A program made the translations under genes and the position numbers. From Bacillota bacterium (GTDB lineage: Bacteria > Bacillota > Clostridia > Tissierellales > Sedimentibacteraceae), in assembly GCA_023453025.1 (NCBI GenBank), contig JAEXUD010000058.1:1-64000 (forward strand): a DNA stretch of 64,000 nt, given 5' to 3'. Below the pieces are notes generated by a model, which saw only the letters and a list, made by a program, of their open reading frames with translations, had not been told where the DNA came from and ran no database searches. Shown here in pieces: positions 43,905 to 52,346 of the stretch (positions are counted from its first letter, which is position 1; every line of letters starts with the position of its first letter).

Positions 43905-45335
43905 ATGAGTCTGTTTAAAGAGCCTGAAAAAAACAATAATATAAGAGCACTTCAACAGTTTTTTCCCATAAAACCTGTTGTTATTGTTCCGTCATATATT
44001 ACTGTTCATTTAGGAAATCCTGATGATGAAGCTGAAAACGTAACCGTTCCTTTTATAGATTACATTAAAAATGTCGCATCAAGTGAGTTATATCCAACAT
44101 GGCCCGAGAATGCGCTGAGAGCAAATATACACGCTATAGTTTCTATTGCACTTAACAGAGTATTTACAGAATGGTACAGGTCAAAAGGATATGATTTTGA
44201 TATTACCAACTCTACCCAGTTTGACCAGTCGTATATTCAAAACAGAGGTATCTTTGAACCTATCAGCAATATTACAGATGAAATATTCAACCAGTACATA
44301 GTCAGAGAAGGTCAGGTTCAGCCTTTGTTTGCACAATTTTGTGACGGAAGGACATCTCAGTGTGATGGTTTATATCAGTGGGGATCTGTGGATCTGGCTG
44401 AAAGTGGTTATACTCCGCTTGAAATCTTGAGATATTATTATGGAGATGATATAGACATAGTTACAGATGCACCTGTAGGAAGTGTTGAACCCACATACCC
44501 CGGGAAACCGCTTAAGTTAGGAGATTCAAGTTTAGATGTTTTAAGAATGCAGCTTTTTCTGAACCGAATAAGAGCAAATTATCCTGCAATTCCTGAAATT
44601 TTTCCGTTAGACGGATATTACAACGAAAATACGGAAGCCGCCGTCAGAGCATTCCAGAAAGCATTTAATTTTCCTGAAACCGGAATCATTGACCGGGCAA
44701 CCTGGTATGGAATAAACTATATTTACGGAGCTGTTACAAAACTGTCAGAATTAACTTCTGAAGGCATATTGCTGAGTCAATTGGAAGATATAAGCTCTAA
44801 AGTATATCTTGAAGGTGATGTCCGTCCCGGAGTTGAAATCATACAATATGGCTTAGATGTGCTAAGCTTGTATTACCCAACCATACCTGAAGTTGCAATA
44901 ACTGGAATATTTGACTCACAAACAAGAAATGCCATTATTGAATTTCAAAAAGTAATGGATTTGCCGGTCACCGGAAATATAACCTTTGAAACATATCAGA
45001 TTCTATACGACAATGTATTCGGAATACTTGATACTCTTCCCCCTGAAGCAATATACCTGCCTTACCTGAGATGGACCGGCATAACATATGATTTAGGCCA
45101 TGAATCTCCGGTTGTATATCTTTTACAGGAAATGCTTTCATATATTTCTCTCATAATAACTGCTATACCGTCAGTCAAACCCAGCGGTATATATAATGAA
45201 GCTACAGTAAAGGCTGTACGGGCACTTCAAAATATGGAAGGTATTGAACCAACCGGAGCTGTAGATGAGGAGACATGGTACAAAATTATCGAACTTTATA
45301 GACGTCAGAGATTCGGAGGTATTATACAAAATTAA
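43905..45335 (+). CDS. SpoIID-like protein with three peptidoglycan-binding repeats
   Basis: A 476-residue protein. Residues about 20-190 look like the SpoIID/LytB-type region described in clostridial spore proteins (ENALRANIHAIVSIALNRVFTEWYRSKGY, then FDITNSTQFDQSYI). Three PG_binding_1 repeats follow at about 205-280, 300-370 and 390-470, each with the LxxGxxxxxVxxLQ...GxxxxxTxxAVxxFQ pattern (for example NTEAAVRAFQKAFNF). No signal peptide is seen, so it may act inside the mother cell or on the forming spore. Role in cortex or wall handling is inferred. An ACGGAGG site precedes the ATG. Confidence 0.85.
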   Translation: MSLFKEPEKNNNIRALQQFFPIKPVVIVPSYITVHLGNPDDEAENVTVPFIDYIKNVASSELYPTWPENALRANIHAIVSIALNRVFTEWYRSKGYDFDITNSTQFDQSYIQNRGIFEPISNITDEIFNQYIVREGQVQPLFAQFCDGRTSQCDGLYQWGSVDLAESGYTPLEILRYYYGDDIDIVTDAPVGSVEPTYPGKPLKLGDSSLDVLRMQLFLNRIRANYPAIPEIFPLDGYYNENTEAAVRAFQKAFNFPETGIIDRATWYGINYIYGAVTKLSELTSEGILLSQLEDISSKVYLEGDVRPGVEIIQYGLDVLSLYYPTIPEVAITGIFDSQTRNAIIEFQKVMDLPVTGNITFETYQILYDNVFGILDTLPPEAIYLPYLRWTGITYDLGHESPVVYLLQEMLSYISLIITAIPSVKPSGIYNEATVKAVRALQNMEGIEPTGAVDEETWYKIIELYRRQRFGGIIQN

Positions 45336-45361
45336 ATAAGGAACGATTTCTTTTATATACT

Positions 45362-45480
45362 TTACGTTAACTCCCCCATCTCTGCAATAGCCTTGTTAAG
45401 TATCTCTTCTTTTCTTGCTTTCAACAAAAATTTATAGAATTCTTTTTCCTCTTCAGATATCAAATCTATTTCGTCAATTT
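45362..45480 (-). pseudogene. possible gene remnant, C-terminal fragment
   Basis: An open minus-strand stretch of about 39 codons ending in TAA reads as a plausible acidic-basic helical tail (for example EEEKEFYKFLLKARKEEILN) but has no usable start and is closed upstream by a stop. It is probably the end of a deleted gene. Confidence 0.35.
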
Positions 45481-45580
45481 ATATCATTGATTTTATTCAA
45501 ATATATACGATTTGTTATATATTTTCCTTAAAACAATAATTGTAAGAGCAGCCCTGTCAGAATAACCGCAGTTTTTCTTG

Positions 45581-45609
45581 TTGACAATGGTTTGTAACTG
45601 TGCTAGTAT
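45581..45609 (+). promoter_or_regulatory. sigma-A promoter of the thiamine operon
   Basis: TTGACA (45581-45586), 17-base spacer, TAGTAT (45604-45609). Transcription would begin at about 45616, exactly where the riboswitch aptamer starts. Confidence 0.8.
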
Positions 45610-45616
45610 CTTTTTT

Positions 45617-45723
45617 AGGGGAGCTTAAATAATTAGGCTGAGATAGAACTACTCTAATGTTCAAAACCCTGAAACAGTAAACACTGTTTTGCACCTGATC
45701 CGGATAATGCTGGCGTAGGGAAT
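45617..45723 (+). ncRNA. TPP riboswitch (THI element)
   Basis: The conserved aptamer landmarks occur in order: AGGGGAGC at 45617, GGCTGAGAT at about 45637, ACCCTGAA at 45666, and CCTGATCCGGATAATGC followed by GGCGTAGGGAA to 45723. These are the pyrimidine- and pyrophosphate-sensing helices of the THI box. A variable P3a-like hairpin (AACAGT / ACTGTT) lies between. It is followed by an intrinsic terminator at 45767, so thiamine pyrophosphate binding should end transcription early and shut off the downstream uptake operon. Confidence 0.95.
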
Positions 45724-45766
45724 GTACATAGCGTAAGGCTTTTCAAGCTTATAAGGTTTGCTACAT

Positions 45767-45795
45767 ACCTCTCCGTTAGCCGGAGAGGTTTTTAT
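45767..45795 (+). terminator. riboswitch-controlled terminator
   Basis: A 9-bp stem ACCTCTCCG / CGGAGAGGT with a 5-base loop and T5, between the TPP aptamer and the first gene. It is the expression platform. Confidence 0.9.
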
Positions 45796-45822
45796 TATAT
45801 AAAAATATAGAGGAGGTTTATT

Positions 45823-46119
45823 ATGAACGCAAATGTTGCTATTCAAGTTTTACCACATGTGGAATCAGATGAAGAGGTTATCCGTATTGTTGACGAAGTG
45901 ATTGCATATATTAAAGGCACCGGATTAAATTATTTTGTAGGTCCCAGCGAAACATCAATCGAGGGTGATTATGACCAATTGATGGAAATAGTTAAAAACT
46001 GCCAGTTAGTTGCAATTAAAGCCGGAGCACCAAAGGTATCTGCTTATGTTAAAATAGGATTTGTTCCGGATGGTGGTGTATTGACAATTGACAAAAAAGT
46101 TACAAAGCATCATCAATAG
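45823..46119 (+). CDS. thiamine-binding protein, MTH1187/YkoF-like
   Basis: A 98-residue single-domain protein of the thiamine-binding MTH1187/YkoF superfamily, with ferredoxin-like beta-alpha-beta order. Recognisable stretches are AIQVLPHVESDEE at the N-terminus and YFVGPSETSIEGDYDQLMEIVKNCQ in the middle. It is the first gene after the TPP riboswitch and is cytoplasmic. In related operons such a protein accompanies the ABC importer and binds thiamine or its pyrimidine precursor. Its end overlaps the permease start by 32 bases. AGGAGG precedes the ATG. Confidence 0.88.
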   Translation: MNANVAIQVLPHVESDEEVIRIVDEVIAYIKGTGLNYFVGPSETSIEGDYDQLMEIVKNCQLVAIKAGAPKVSAYVKIGFVPDGGVLTIDKKVTKHHQ

Positions 46120-46867
46120 AGCGTCGCCTGCTTTTGCCATAGCTTTTATATTGATTGTATGGCAGCTGTTATCATCAACTGAAGTTGTTCCAAAATACAT
46201 GCTGCCGTCTCCCATTGATGTTGTATTGGCATTTGTCAATGATTTTTCGCTGCTGATGGAGCATGCTGAAACAACGTTAATTGAAGCATTTCTGGGTCTG
46301 ACTATAGGGACTGTATTGGGCTTTGTAATTGCTGTGTTGATGGAAAGATTTCATTTGTTCCAAAAATCCATATATCCCATAATAGTTATTACACAAACAA
46401 TACCGACAGTTGCAATAGCACCGCTTTTGGTTCTTTGGCTGGGCTATGGCATATTGCCCAAAATAACACTGATTGTTATTATAACCTTTTTCCCTATAAC
46501 GGTAAGCTTACTGGAGGGCTTCCAGTCTGCCGATCCTGATGCCTTAAATTTGCTAAAGGCAATGGGAGCAACCAGGTTTCAATCTTTTGTACATATTAAG
46601 CTTCCCAGCTCACTAAATCAATTTTTTTCAGGATTGAAAATATCCGTATCTTATTCGGTAGTGGGTGCGGTGGTATCGGAATGGCTGGGTGGTTTCACCG
46701 GGCTGGGTGTATATATGACAAGAGTAAGAAAATCATATTCATTTGATAAAATGTTTGCGGTGATTTTTTTCATATCATTGATAAGTCTTATTTTAATGTT
46801 TATGGTATCATACATTAAAAAGGCTTCTATGCCGTGGGAAAAAACTAAAAAAGAAAAAATTAATTAA
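46088..46867 (+). CDS. thiX: ABC transporter permease for thiamine precursor
   Basis: A 259-residue permease of the nitrate/taurine/ThiX type with six membrane segments. The EAA loop is present near residue 165 (ADALNLLKAMGATRFQSFVHIKLPSSL). It starts at TTG 46088 inside the preceding gene, behind GGTGGTG, which implies coupled translation. Together with the following binding protein and ATPase it forms a ThiXYZ-like importer for a hydroxymethylpyrimidine precursor such as formylaminopyrimidine. The exact ligand is inferred from the riboswitch and the NMT1 domain. Confidence 0.9.
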   Translation: MTKKLQSIINRASPAFAIAFILIVWQLLSSTEVVPKYMLPSPIDVVLAFVNDFSLLMEHAETTLIEAFLGLTIGTVLGFVIAVLMERFHLFQKSIYPIIVITQTIPTVAIAPLLVLWLGYGILPKITLIVIITFFPITVSLLEGFQSADPDALNLLKAMGATRFQSFVHIKLPSSLNQFFSGLKISVSYSVVGAVVSEWLGGFTGLGVYMTRVRKSYSFDKMFAVIFFISLISLILMFMVSYIKKASMPWEKTKKEKIN

Positions 46868-46886
46868 GATTAAGAAGGAAAATAAA

Positions 46887-47903
46887 ATGAAAAATAAAAA
46901 AAGATTTGTTTTTGGGTTAATATCAATATTGATATTATCAATTGTCGTATTAACATCATGTAGTTCAAATGAACCAAGCAATGAAAATCCACAGGAAAAC
47001 TTCGATAAAATAAGAATAGTTCTGGACTGGACGCCTAATACAAATCACACAGGATTATATGTAGCACATGCCAAAGGTTTTTTCGCCGATCAAGGACTTG
47101 AGGCTGATATTTTACAGCCGCCTGAAGGCGGTGCCGAAACTTTAGTCGGAGGCGGCAAAGCAGAGTTTGGAATCAGTTTCCAGGATACTCTGGCTCCCAA
47201 TAATGCATCCGAAACTCCAATACCTGTTACAGCAGTTGCTTCAATAATTCAGCATAATACTTCCGGTATTATATCATTAAAAGAAGATGGCATTGATACA
47301 CCGTCAAAATTGGCCGGTCACACATATGCTACATGGGATATGCCTATAGAGCAGGCTATTATAAAAAAAATCACCGAAGATGACGGCGGAAAATTCGAAG
47401 ATATAAATATGGTACCAAGCACTGTAACTGACGTAATAACAGCGCTGAAAACCGATATAGACGCAGTCTGGGTATTCTATGCATGGGACGGCATTGCAAC
47501 CAAGGTTAATAATTTGGAAACTAATTACTTGAATTTTGCGGATTACGGCACTGAATTGGATTACTACTGCCCGGTTCTGATTGTCAATAACGATTATGCC
47601 AAAACAAATCCTGAACTTGTTAAAAAGGCGTTGACAGCTATTAAACAGGGATATGAATATGCTATAGAGAATCCGGAGGATGCCGCACAAATCTTGTTAA
47701 ATGAGGTTCCTGAACTGGACGCAGATATAGTTGTTGAAAGTCAAAAATGGCTGGCTGATCAATATATCGCCGATGCTGAAAAATGGGGATATATCGACCA
47801 AGACAGATGGGATTCATTTTATGGATGGTTATATGAAAATAACCTGATAGAAAATGAAATTCCTGAGGGTACGGGTTTTACAAACGAATATCTTCCTGAA
47901 TGA
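46887..47903 (+). CDS. thiY: substrate-binding lipoprotein, NMT1/THI5-like
   Basis: A 338-residue lipoprotein with signal peptide and lipobox VLTSC (Cys about 25). The mature part starts with the ThiY/NMT1 signature RIVLDWTPNTNHTGLYVAHAKG, followed by GGGKAEFGIS, and is a periplasmic-binding-protein fold expected to capture a pyrimidine thiamine precursor outside the membrane. Position between permease and ATPase genes under a TPP riboswitch supports that ligand class. Length is typical. Confidence 0.92.
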   Translation: MKNKKRFVFGLISILILSIVVLTSCSSNEPSNENPQENFDKIRIVLDWTPNTNHTGLYVAHAKGFFADQGLEADILQPPEGGAETLVGGGKAEFGISFQDTLAPNNASETPIPVTAVASIIQHNTSGIISLKEDGIDTPSKLAGHTYATWDMPIEQAIIKKITEDDGGKFEDINMVPSTVTDVITALKTDIDAVWVFYAWDGIATKVNNLETNYLNFADYGTELDYYCPVLIVNNDYAKTNPELVKKALTAIKQGYEYAIENPEDAAQILLNEVPELDADIVVESQKWLADQYIADAEKWGYIDQDRWDSFYGWLYENNLIENEIPEGTGFTNEYLPE

Positions 47904-47957
47904 GATTCTTCGAGCTACGCTCTCAGAATGAGATCGTGCGGTTAGTTCAGAATGACA
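47904..47957. repeat. short palindromic repeats between thiY-like and thiZ-like genes
   Basis: GATTCTTCGAGCTACGCTCTCAGAATGA forms a small hairpin directly after the stop codon, and a partial copy, TTCAGAATGACAT, follows. The core resembles the repeat at 19757. It lies within the thiamine operon in an unusually long 123-base gap. Confidence 0.45.
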
Positions 47958-48026
47958 TGATGCAGGTTATTTATAACAATGACAAACTAATGCTCCTGCA
48001 TAATAATTTGATATAAGAGGAAAATA

Positions 48027-48773
48027 ATGAAAAGACTGGCTACGAAAAACATAACTGTCAGTTATGAAGGATCTAAAGTAATTGAAAATATCTCAATAGA
48101 ATTAAATCAAGGTGAAATAGTCAGCATTTTGGGAGTAAGCGGTGTCGGTAAAACCACATTGTTTAATGTGATATCAGGTTTGATAATTCCGGATTCCGGA
48201 ACAGTTGAGCTTGATGAAGCAAATATAACAGGCTGTACCGGAATTGTAAGCTATATGCTGCAAAAAGACCTGTTACTTCCATATAAAACAATTATTGACA
48301 ATGTTTCTCTCCCCTTGGTTATCAGAGGTGAGAAACAGTCAAACGCCAGAAAAACCGCATCTCCGTATTTTGAGGAGTTCGGACTGGAAGGAACAGAGAA
48401 AAAATATCCTAATCAATTGTCAGGCGGAATGAGACAAAGAGCCGCATTGCTAAGAACCTATTTATTTTCTGACCAGGTAGCCTTATTGGATGAACCATTC
48501 AGTGCACTGGACAGCATAACGAAGAGCAGCATGCATCAATGGTATCTCAATGTTATGGAACAAATAAAATTATCAACATTCTTAATAACTCATGATATAG
48601 ATGAGGCTATCCTATTGTCTGACAGGATATATATTATGTCCGGCAAACCCGGCAAAATAACAGAAGAATTACTGATAAAGGATCCCAAGCCCAGAAGTAA
48701 AGACTTCATTGTAAGTGAAAGCTTTATGAAATACAAAAAACATATTTTAAATAAATTAGAAGAGGTTAATTAA
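48027..48773 (+). CDS. thiZ: ABC transporter ATP-binding protein for thiamine precursor
   Basis: A 248-residue ABC ATPase with Walker A GVSGVGKTT (about 36-44), a Q-loop region SYMLQKDLLLPYKT, signature LSGGMRQRAAL (about 131), Walker B VALLDEPFSALD and H-loop THDIDEA. It is the nitrate/taurine-type class that pairs with ThiX-like permeases and energises import. It is the fourth gene of the riboswitch operon, separated from the binding protein by a repeat-bearing gap. Confidence 0.93.
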   Translation: MKRLATKNITVSYEGSKVIENISIELNQGEIVSILGVSGVGKTTLFNVISGLIIPDSGTVELDEANITGCTGIVSYMLQKDLLLPYKTIIDNVSLPLVIRGEKQSNARKTASPYFEEFGLEGTEKKYPNQLSGGMRQRAALLRTYLFSDQVALLDEPFSALDSITKSSMHQWYLNVMEQIKLSTFLITHDIDEAILLSDRIYIMSGKPGKITEELLIKDPKPRSKDFIVSESFMKYKKHILNKLEEVN

Positions 48774-48801
48774 GACTAATTTTAATATCAAGGAGAATCG
48801 T

Positions 48802-49470
48802 ATGGCTATTTTTGATAAATCCGCATCAGATTATGATGATTGGTACACAGATAAAAAAGGAAGCTTTGTTGATAAGGTGGAAACAGACCTTGCATTTAAA
48901 TTGCTTGAAATCAAAGATAAAATTAAAATCCTTGATGTAGGCTGCGGTACCGGAAATTTCAGCGTAAAGCTTGCAAATATGGGATGCAAGGTAACCGGCA
49001 TTGATATTTCAAACGAAATGCTAAATGTTGCAAGAAAAAAATCGGCAGAGCAAAATCTTGATATAGAATTTTTGAATATGGATTTATATAATCTGGAATT
49101 CGAGGATAATACATTTGATGCAGTAATTTCTATGACTGCCTTTGAATTTGTAGAAGATGTTCCTAAAGCTTTAGAAGAGCTGTTCAGAGTGGTTAAAAAA
49201 GACGGTCAGATATTGGTAGGAGTCATAGCAGGAAACAGCAGCTGGAGTGAATTATATGAATCAGAAGCATTCCAAAATACTGTATTTAAGTATGCTAATT
49301 TTAGAACACCGGAAGAAATTAAAAACTGGAATAAGAAAAAACTCGTCCGCTATGGAGAATGTTTATTTGTTCCTCCTGTTGCCGATGACAGTGACTTTAA
49401 TATGGATACAGAAACAAAGTTATCAAAATCAACTAACGGAGGTTTCGTATGTGCTCTTTGGAAAAAATAG
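48802..49470 (+). CDS. class I SAM-dependent methyltransferase
   Basis: A 222-residue methyltransferase with motif I ILDVGCGTGNFSVKLA (about 44-59), the acidic strand end VTGIDISNEM and MTAFEFVEDVPKALEELFRVVKKDGQILVGV as motifs II-III. The substrate is unknown. It starts 28 bases after the ATPase gene and its 3' end overlaps the next small thiamine-binding-like gene by 22 bases, so it belongs to the thiamine operon. Methylation of a thiamine-related compound is a tempting but unproven idea. Confidence 0.88.
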   Translation: MAIFDKSASDYDDWYTDKKGSFVDKVETDLAFKLLEIKDKIKILDVGCGTGNFSVKLANMGCKVTGIDISNEMLNVARKKSAEQNLDIEFLNMDLYNLEFEDNTFDAVISMTAFEFVEDVPKALEELFRVVKKDGQILVGVIAGNSSWSELYESEAFQNTVFKYANFRTPEEIKNWNKKKLVRYGECLFVPPVADDSDFNMDTETKLSKSTNGGFVCALWKK

Positions 49471-49712
49471 CATCATGCCAAATTTCATTCACTCCTATTG
49501 TAAGTGATGATTATATCCGTGATGTAAAAAAGGTACTGGAAATTATAAATAATTCAGGACTTGAAAACGAAGTTGGTGTTCTTTCAACCTTTGTAAGAGG
49601 TAAAAAGAGCATGGTTCTGAAATTGATTACTGAAATATATGAAGCCATGGATGATGTATCCGGCTTTTCTATGGATATTAAGATTTCAAACATATGCGGC
49701 TGCGGACAATAA
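49449..49712 (+). CDS. second YkoF/MTH1187-like small protein
   Basis: An 87-residue protein whose layout (CQISFTPIVSDDYIRDVKKVLEIINNSG, then a conserved mid-strand and FSMDIKISNICGCGQ) fits the ferredoxin-like fold of the YkoF thiamine-binding family. It differs from the first copy at 45823 throughout. The ATG lies inside the methyltransferase gene behind a GGAGG, which makes coupled translation likely. It is the last gene of the riboswitch operon: its stop codon lies in the loop of the terminator. Confidence 0.72.
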   Translation: MCSLEKIASCQISFTPIVSDDYIRDVKKVLEIINNSGLENEVGVLSTFVRGKKSMVLKLITEIYEAMDDVSGFSMDIKISNICGCGQ

Positions 49713-49727
49713 GTCCGCAGCTTTTTT
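49699..49727 (+). terminator. terminator of the thiamine operon
   Basis: A perfect 9-bp stem GCTGCGGAC / GTCCGCAGC with the TAA stop codon in its 5-base loop, followed by T6. Confidence 0.92.
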
Positions 49728-49752
49728 GCTACGCAGTTTCGCACAATCATGC

Positions 49753-50064
49753 CTATTTGAATTTAACTGCGGTACCGTATGCCATTACCTCAGCCGCTCC
49801 CTGCATAACTGCAGAGGAAGCATAACGAATATTAATAACAGCATCTGCGCCCAGAGCTTCTGCTTCCTGAACCATGCGCTTTGTTGCCAAAGCTCTGGCA
49901 TCATTCATCATTTCTGTATATGCTTTTAATTCTCCCCCTACCAGAGTTTTAAAACCCTGTGTGATATCTCTGCCGATATTTTTTGACTGAATTGTGCTTC
50001 CCTTTACCAATCCAAGCATTTCAAGGTCTTTACCTGTAATATAATCAGTATTTACCAAGATCAT
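49753..50064 (-). CDS. YbjQ/UPF0145 family protein
   Basis: A protein of about 103 residues of the YbjQ family (putative heavy-metal-binding domain). The N-terminus MILVNTDYITGK, the middle FKTLVGGELKAYTEMMNDARALATKRMVQEAEALGADAVINIRY and the terminal YGTAVKF are family landmarks. It forms pentameric rings in structures of relatives; function is not established. The start at 50064 matches family length; a GTG at 50076 is an alternative. It overlaps the upstream small membrane protein gene by 20 bases, and the pair is probably translated in tandem. Confidence 0.88.
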   Translation of the reverse strand: MILVNTDYITGKDLEMLGLVKGSTIQSKNIGRDITQGFKTLVGGELKAYTEMMNDARALATKRMVQEAEALGADAVINIRYASSAVMQGAAEVMAYGTAVKFK

Positions 50065-50269
50065 CCTCTTCACCACTCCTTACTTCTTTTATTCGTTCAA
50101 TAAGAACATATATGCTAACCCCTGTCAGAATCAATGGTATTATACCACATAAAATTTTAACCGGCAAAGGCATGCTGTCATCAAATAAACATAAATATGC
50201 AAATCCCAATAAATATAATAGTATAACAGCAGTTATTACAGCCGGGGCGATTATCTTCTTTTTATGCAT
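50045..50269 (-). CDS. small two-helix membrane protein
   Basis: A protein of about 74 residues with two hydrophobic segments (about 8-28 and 38-58) linked by a short acidic loop and ending in a charged tail (EVRSGEEDDLGKY). I do not recognise a family. GAGGTGG sets the start at the ATG at 50269 rather than at 50281. It is encoded upstream of, and overlapping, the YbjQ gene, an arrangement in which a small membrane protein may anchor its partner. Confidence 0.7.
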   Translation of the reverse strand: MHKKKIIAPAVITAVILLYLLGFAYLCLFDDSMPLPVKILCGIIPLILTGVSIYVLIERIKEVRSGEEDDLGKY

Positions 50270-50291
50270 ATTCCACCTCAAGAATATTATA

Positions 50292-50801
50292 TTATTTTAA
50301 TTTGATTTCATACATTTCATTTTTATCTTTTCCAGATGTCATAATACTGTAGCTTGTAGAATCCTCAGGTATTTCATAAACAATATAGCCTGTTTCTCTT
50401 ATGCCCGGATCCAGCTTCCTGTTTTCAATATGATTATTTATATTGTTGATGGTATTTTGATACGAATTATATTCGTTTCCATGTTCGTCTACAAGCTTCA
50501 AATCAGGTACATATTCAAAGTCTTCATCTGTAGTATTTATTAATTCTAATACAATCAATACAAATTTGCTTCCTTCAGCCGCATATGCGGTCGAGCCATA
50601 ATAAGAGCTGATTAATTGATTTTCTTCAACACTATTCACCTTCAAATCAAGTGTGTCAAGAGTAATTTCATCACCGATTTTTTTGTGAATATCTGTAGCA
50701 TCACTATTAGATTTCGGAGCGTATGTGCAAGCCGACAAAGTGATAACTATTAACGCAATTAAGATATAACGACTAAAGTAATTCATGTAAGCAGTTTTCA
50801 T
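50292..50801 (-). CDS. DUF4352-type lipoprotein
   Basis: A 169-residue lipoprotein: basic N-terminus, hydrophobic segment and lipobox TLSAC (Cys25), then an Ig-like beta domain of the DUF4352 kind (KIGDEITLDTLDLKVNSVEE, then SKFVLIVLELINTTDEDFEY and PGIRETGYIVYEIPE). Such proteins sit on the outer face of the membrane and are structurally Ig-like; ligand unknown. An in-frame start further in (MNYFSRY) is possible but the lipobox is preserved either way. It stands alone between two unrelated genes. Confidence 0.82.
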   Translation of the reverse strand: MKTAYMNYFSRYILIALIVITLSACTYAPKSNSDATDIHKKIGDEITLDTLDLKVNSVEENQLISSYYGSTAYAAEGSKFVLIVLELINTTDEDFEYVPDLKLVDEHGNEYNSYQNTINNINNHIENRKLDPGIRETGYIVYEIPEDSTSYSIMTSGKDKNEMYEIKLK

Positions 50802-50894
50802 GTCTTCTTTCCCTCACTAATTAAAATATAATATAAAATATTTATATTATATTTTATCTCATTAGCCTTCCTATGTACACAGTTTTCTTCTGAA

Positions 50895-51884
50895 TTAGTT
50901 GGAATTTGCTGCTGACGCTGCTGCGCTTGATGCTATAACTGCTGTCATCGCGGCTTGCTGTGCTATTATTATGTTTGTTATGCTGTTAACTGCTGCTATA
51001 TTAATTGCTTGTTCTGAAAATTGATTTTTATATTCTTGTGATACCAAAATAGCTGCATACATAATTCTTTGAGATTTCCCTGTCCCAAACGCACCAAAGC
51101 CTTTGCGTGACAGAAGATATTCGCTTACTTCCACTATATCATTTACAACCGTATCAATATTAACAGCAGTTATGGCCAGCAAGCCTAATACAGTCATCTC
51201 AACACCCGTTCCGAATTTTGAGTTTCTTTCTTTCAATTGATCAAATATACTGATAACCCTGTTGCATTTTTCGGCAGAATTTTCATCACCTAACGCTAAT
51301 GTGTGACTAAGCGACTGCACGGCATTTGATGAGAAAAATTTGGGTTTTAAATAATTATAACATTTTTCCATTTCATCAATTGCATCATCTTCCTGTAAAT
51401 TGCTTAAGGCAGTTAAAACTGCGAAGATGCAGTCTTCACTTGAAGTCAGAAACGGATGTTCTTTTTTCATTTTCTGATAAATATTTTTAGCCTTCTCCAC
51501 AATTCTTACACAATCATAACTTTCCGACAAATATGAAATTGTAAAGGCCGATAAAGGCAAGTATGATGAAGAATAAAATTCTTTTCTTAATGTATCATAT
51601 ATTTTTAATACTTCATTAAATTTAACTTCTGGATTATCTTCTAAGGACAGCATTGTTGCCAATGCCATAAATGGGATACCCTTAAAGTTAGAAAAAATAC
51701 CTGTTTTTTCTTTTATAATATTCTTACTTGATTTTATTCTATCTGAATTAATTTCAAGCCCTCTTTCTGCATAGATGCTTGCACACAAAGGGTACATCAA
51801 GGAACTGTCCCATTTGAAATTTGATTTCATTATATCTCTGTTTTCAGCAAACAGCTTGCATCTTTCTTTTAATAAATCATTCAT
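50895..51884 (-). CDS. DUF4003 family protein
   Basis: A 329-residue, mainly helical soluble protein that I place in DUF4003 on the strength of its opening (CKLFAENRDIMKSNFKWDSSLMYPLCASIYAERG) and the GTGVEMTVLGLLAI stretch. The repeated 30-40-residue helical pairs suggest a TPR-like solenoid. The C-terminal 30 residues are Ala-rich and hydrophobic (AQQAAMTAVIASSAAASAA). Function unknown. It is the last gene of a padR-DUF4180-DUF4003 operon and probably under PadR control. Confidence 0.8.
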   Translation of the reverse strand: MNDLLKERCKLFAENRDIMKSNFKWDSSLMYPLCASIYAERGLEINSDRIKSSKNIIKEKTGIFSNFKGIPFMALATMLSLEDNPEVKFNEVLKIYDTLRKEFYSSSYLPLSAFTISYLSESYDCVRIVEKAKNIYQKMKKEHPFLTSSEDCIFAVLTALSNLQEDDAIDEMEKCYNYLKPKFFSSNAVQSLSHTLALGDENSAEKCNRVISIFDQLKERNSKFGTGVEMTVLGLLAITAVNIDTVVNDIVEVSEYLLSRKGFGAFGTGKSQRIMYAAILVSQEYKNQFSEQAINIAAVNSITNIIIAQQAAMTAVIASSAAASAANSN

Positions 51885-51929
51885 TGCACTTCCTCCTATT
51901 CTGATAATTTTGTCATGCTGCTCTTTGTC

Positions 51930-52295
51930 CTAGTGAGCCAAAGTCAGCTTATCTACTGCTTGCTCCAAATTATCTGCAAAAAAAATATCATTTCCTTTGT
52001 TGCATTCATAAATGAAATCATGCAGCGGTTTGCTGGTATAGTTGGAATAATCACCAATTATGGCCAGTTTAAATCGGTAATTAACAATCTTTTGACAAAT
52101 GTCACCTGCAATACCACTGCTGAGTATGAAAAACTTTTCATTTATTGCATGTTTGTCTAAAATAATTCGTCTGCAGTCTTTTTCATATACAATTGTCATC
52201 ATAAGATCGAGAGCCGATTGCATATCATTTATTAAAACACCTTCACTTTCAATATATACAATAGAATTATTCTTACCAAAAAAAGTGTATTTCAT
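51930..52295 (-). CDS. DUF4180 family protein
   Basis: A 121-residue protein whose pattern (IESEGVLINDMQSALDLMMTIVYEKDCRRIILDKHAINEKFFILSSGIAGDICQKIVNYRFKLAIIGD) fits DUF4180, a compact alpha/beta domain resembling STAS proteins. No catalytic residues can be named. It lies 51 bases after padR and 45 bases before the DUF4003 gene. PadR and DUF4180 genes are often neighbours in Firmicutes, so a regulatory link is plausible. Confidence 0.8.
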   Translation of the reverse strand: MKYTFFGKNNSIVYIESEGVLINDMQSALDLMMTIVYEKDCRRIILDKHAINEKFFILSSGIAGDICQKIVNYRFKLAIIGDYSNYTSKPLHDFIYECNKGNDIFFADNLEQAVDKLTLAH

Positions 52296-52346
52296 TATTG
52301 CTCATCTCCTTTAACTATGTTTGTTCAGTTATTATTTCTCCTGTAT

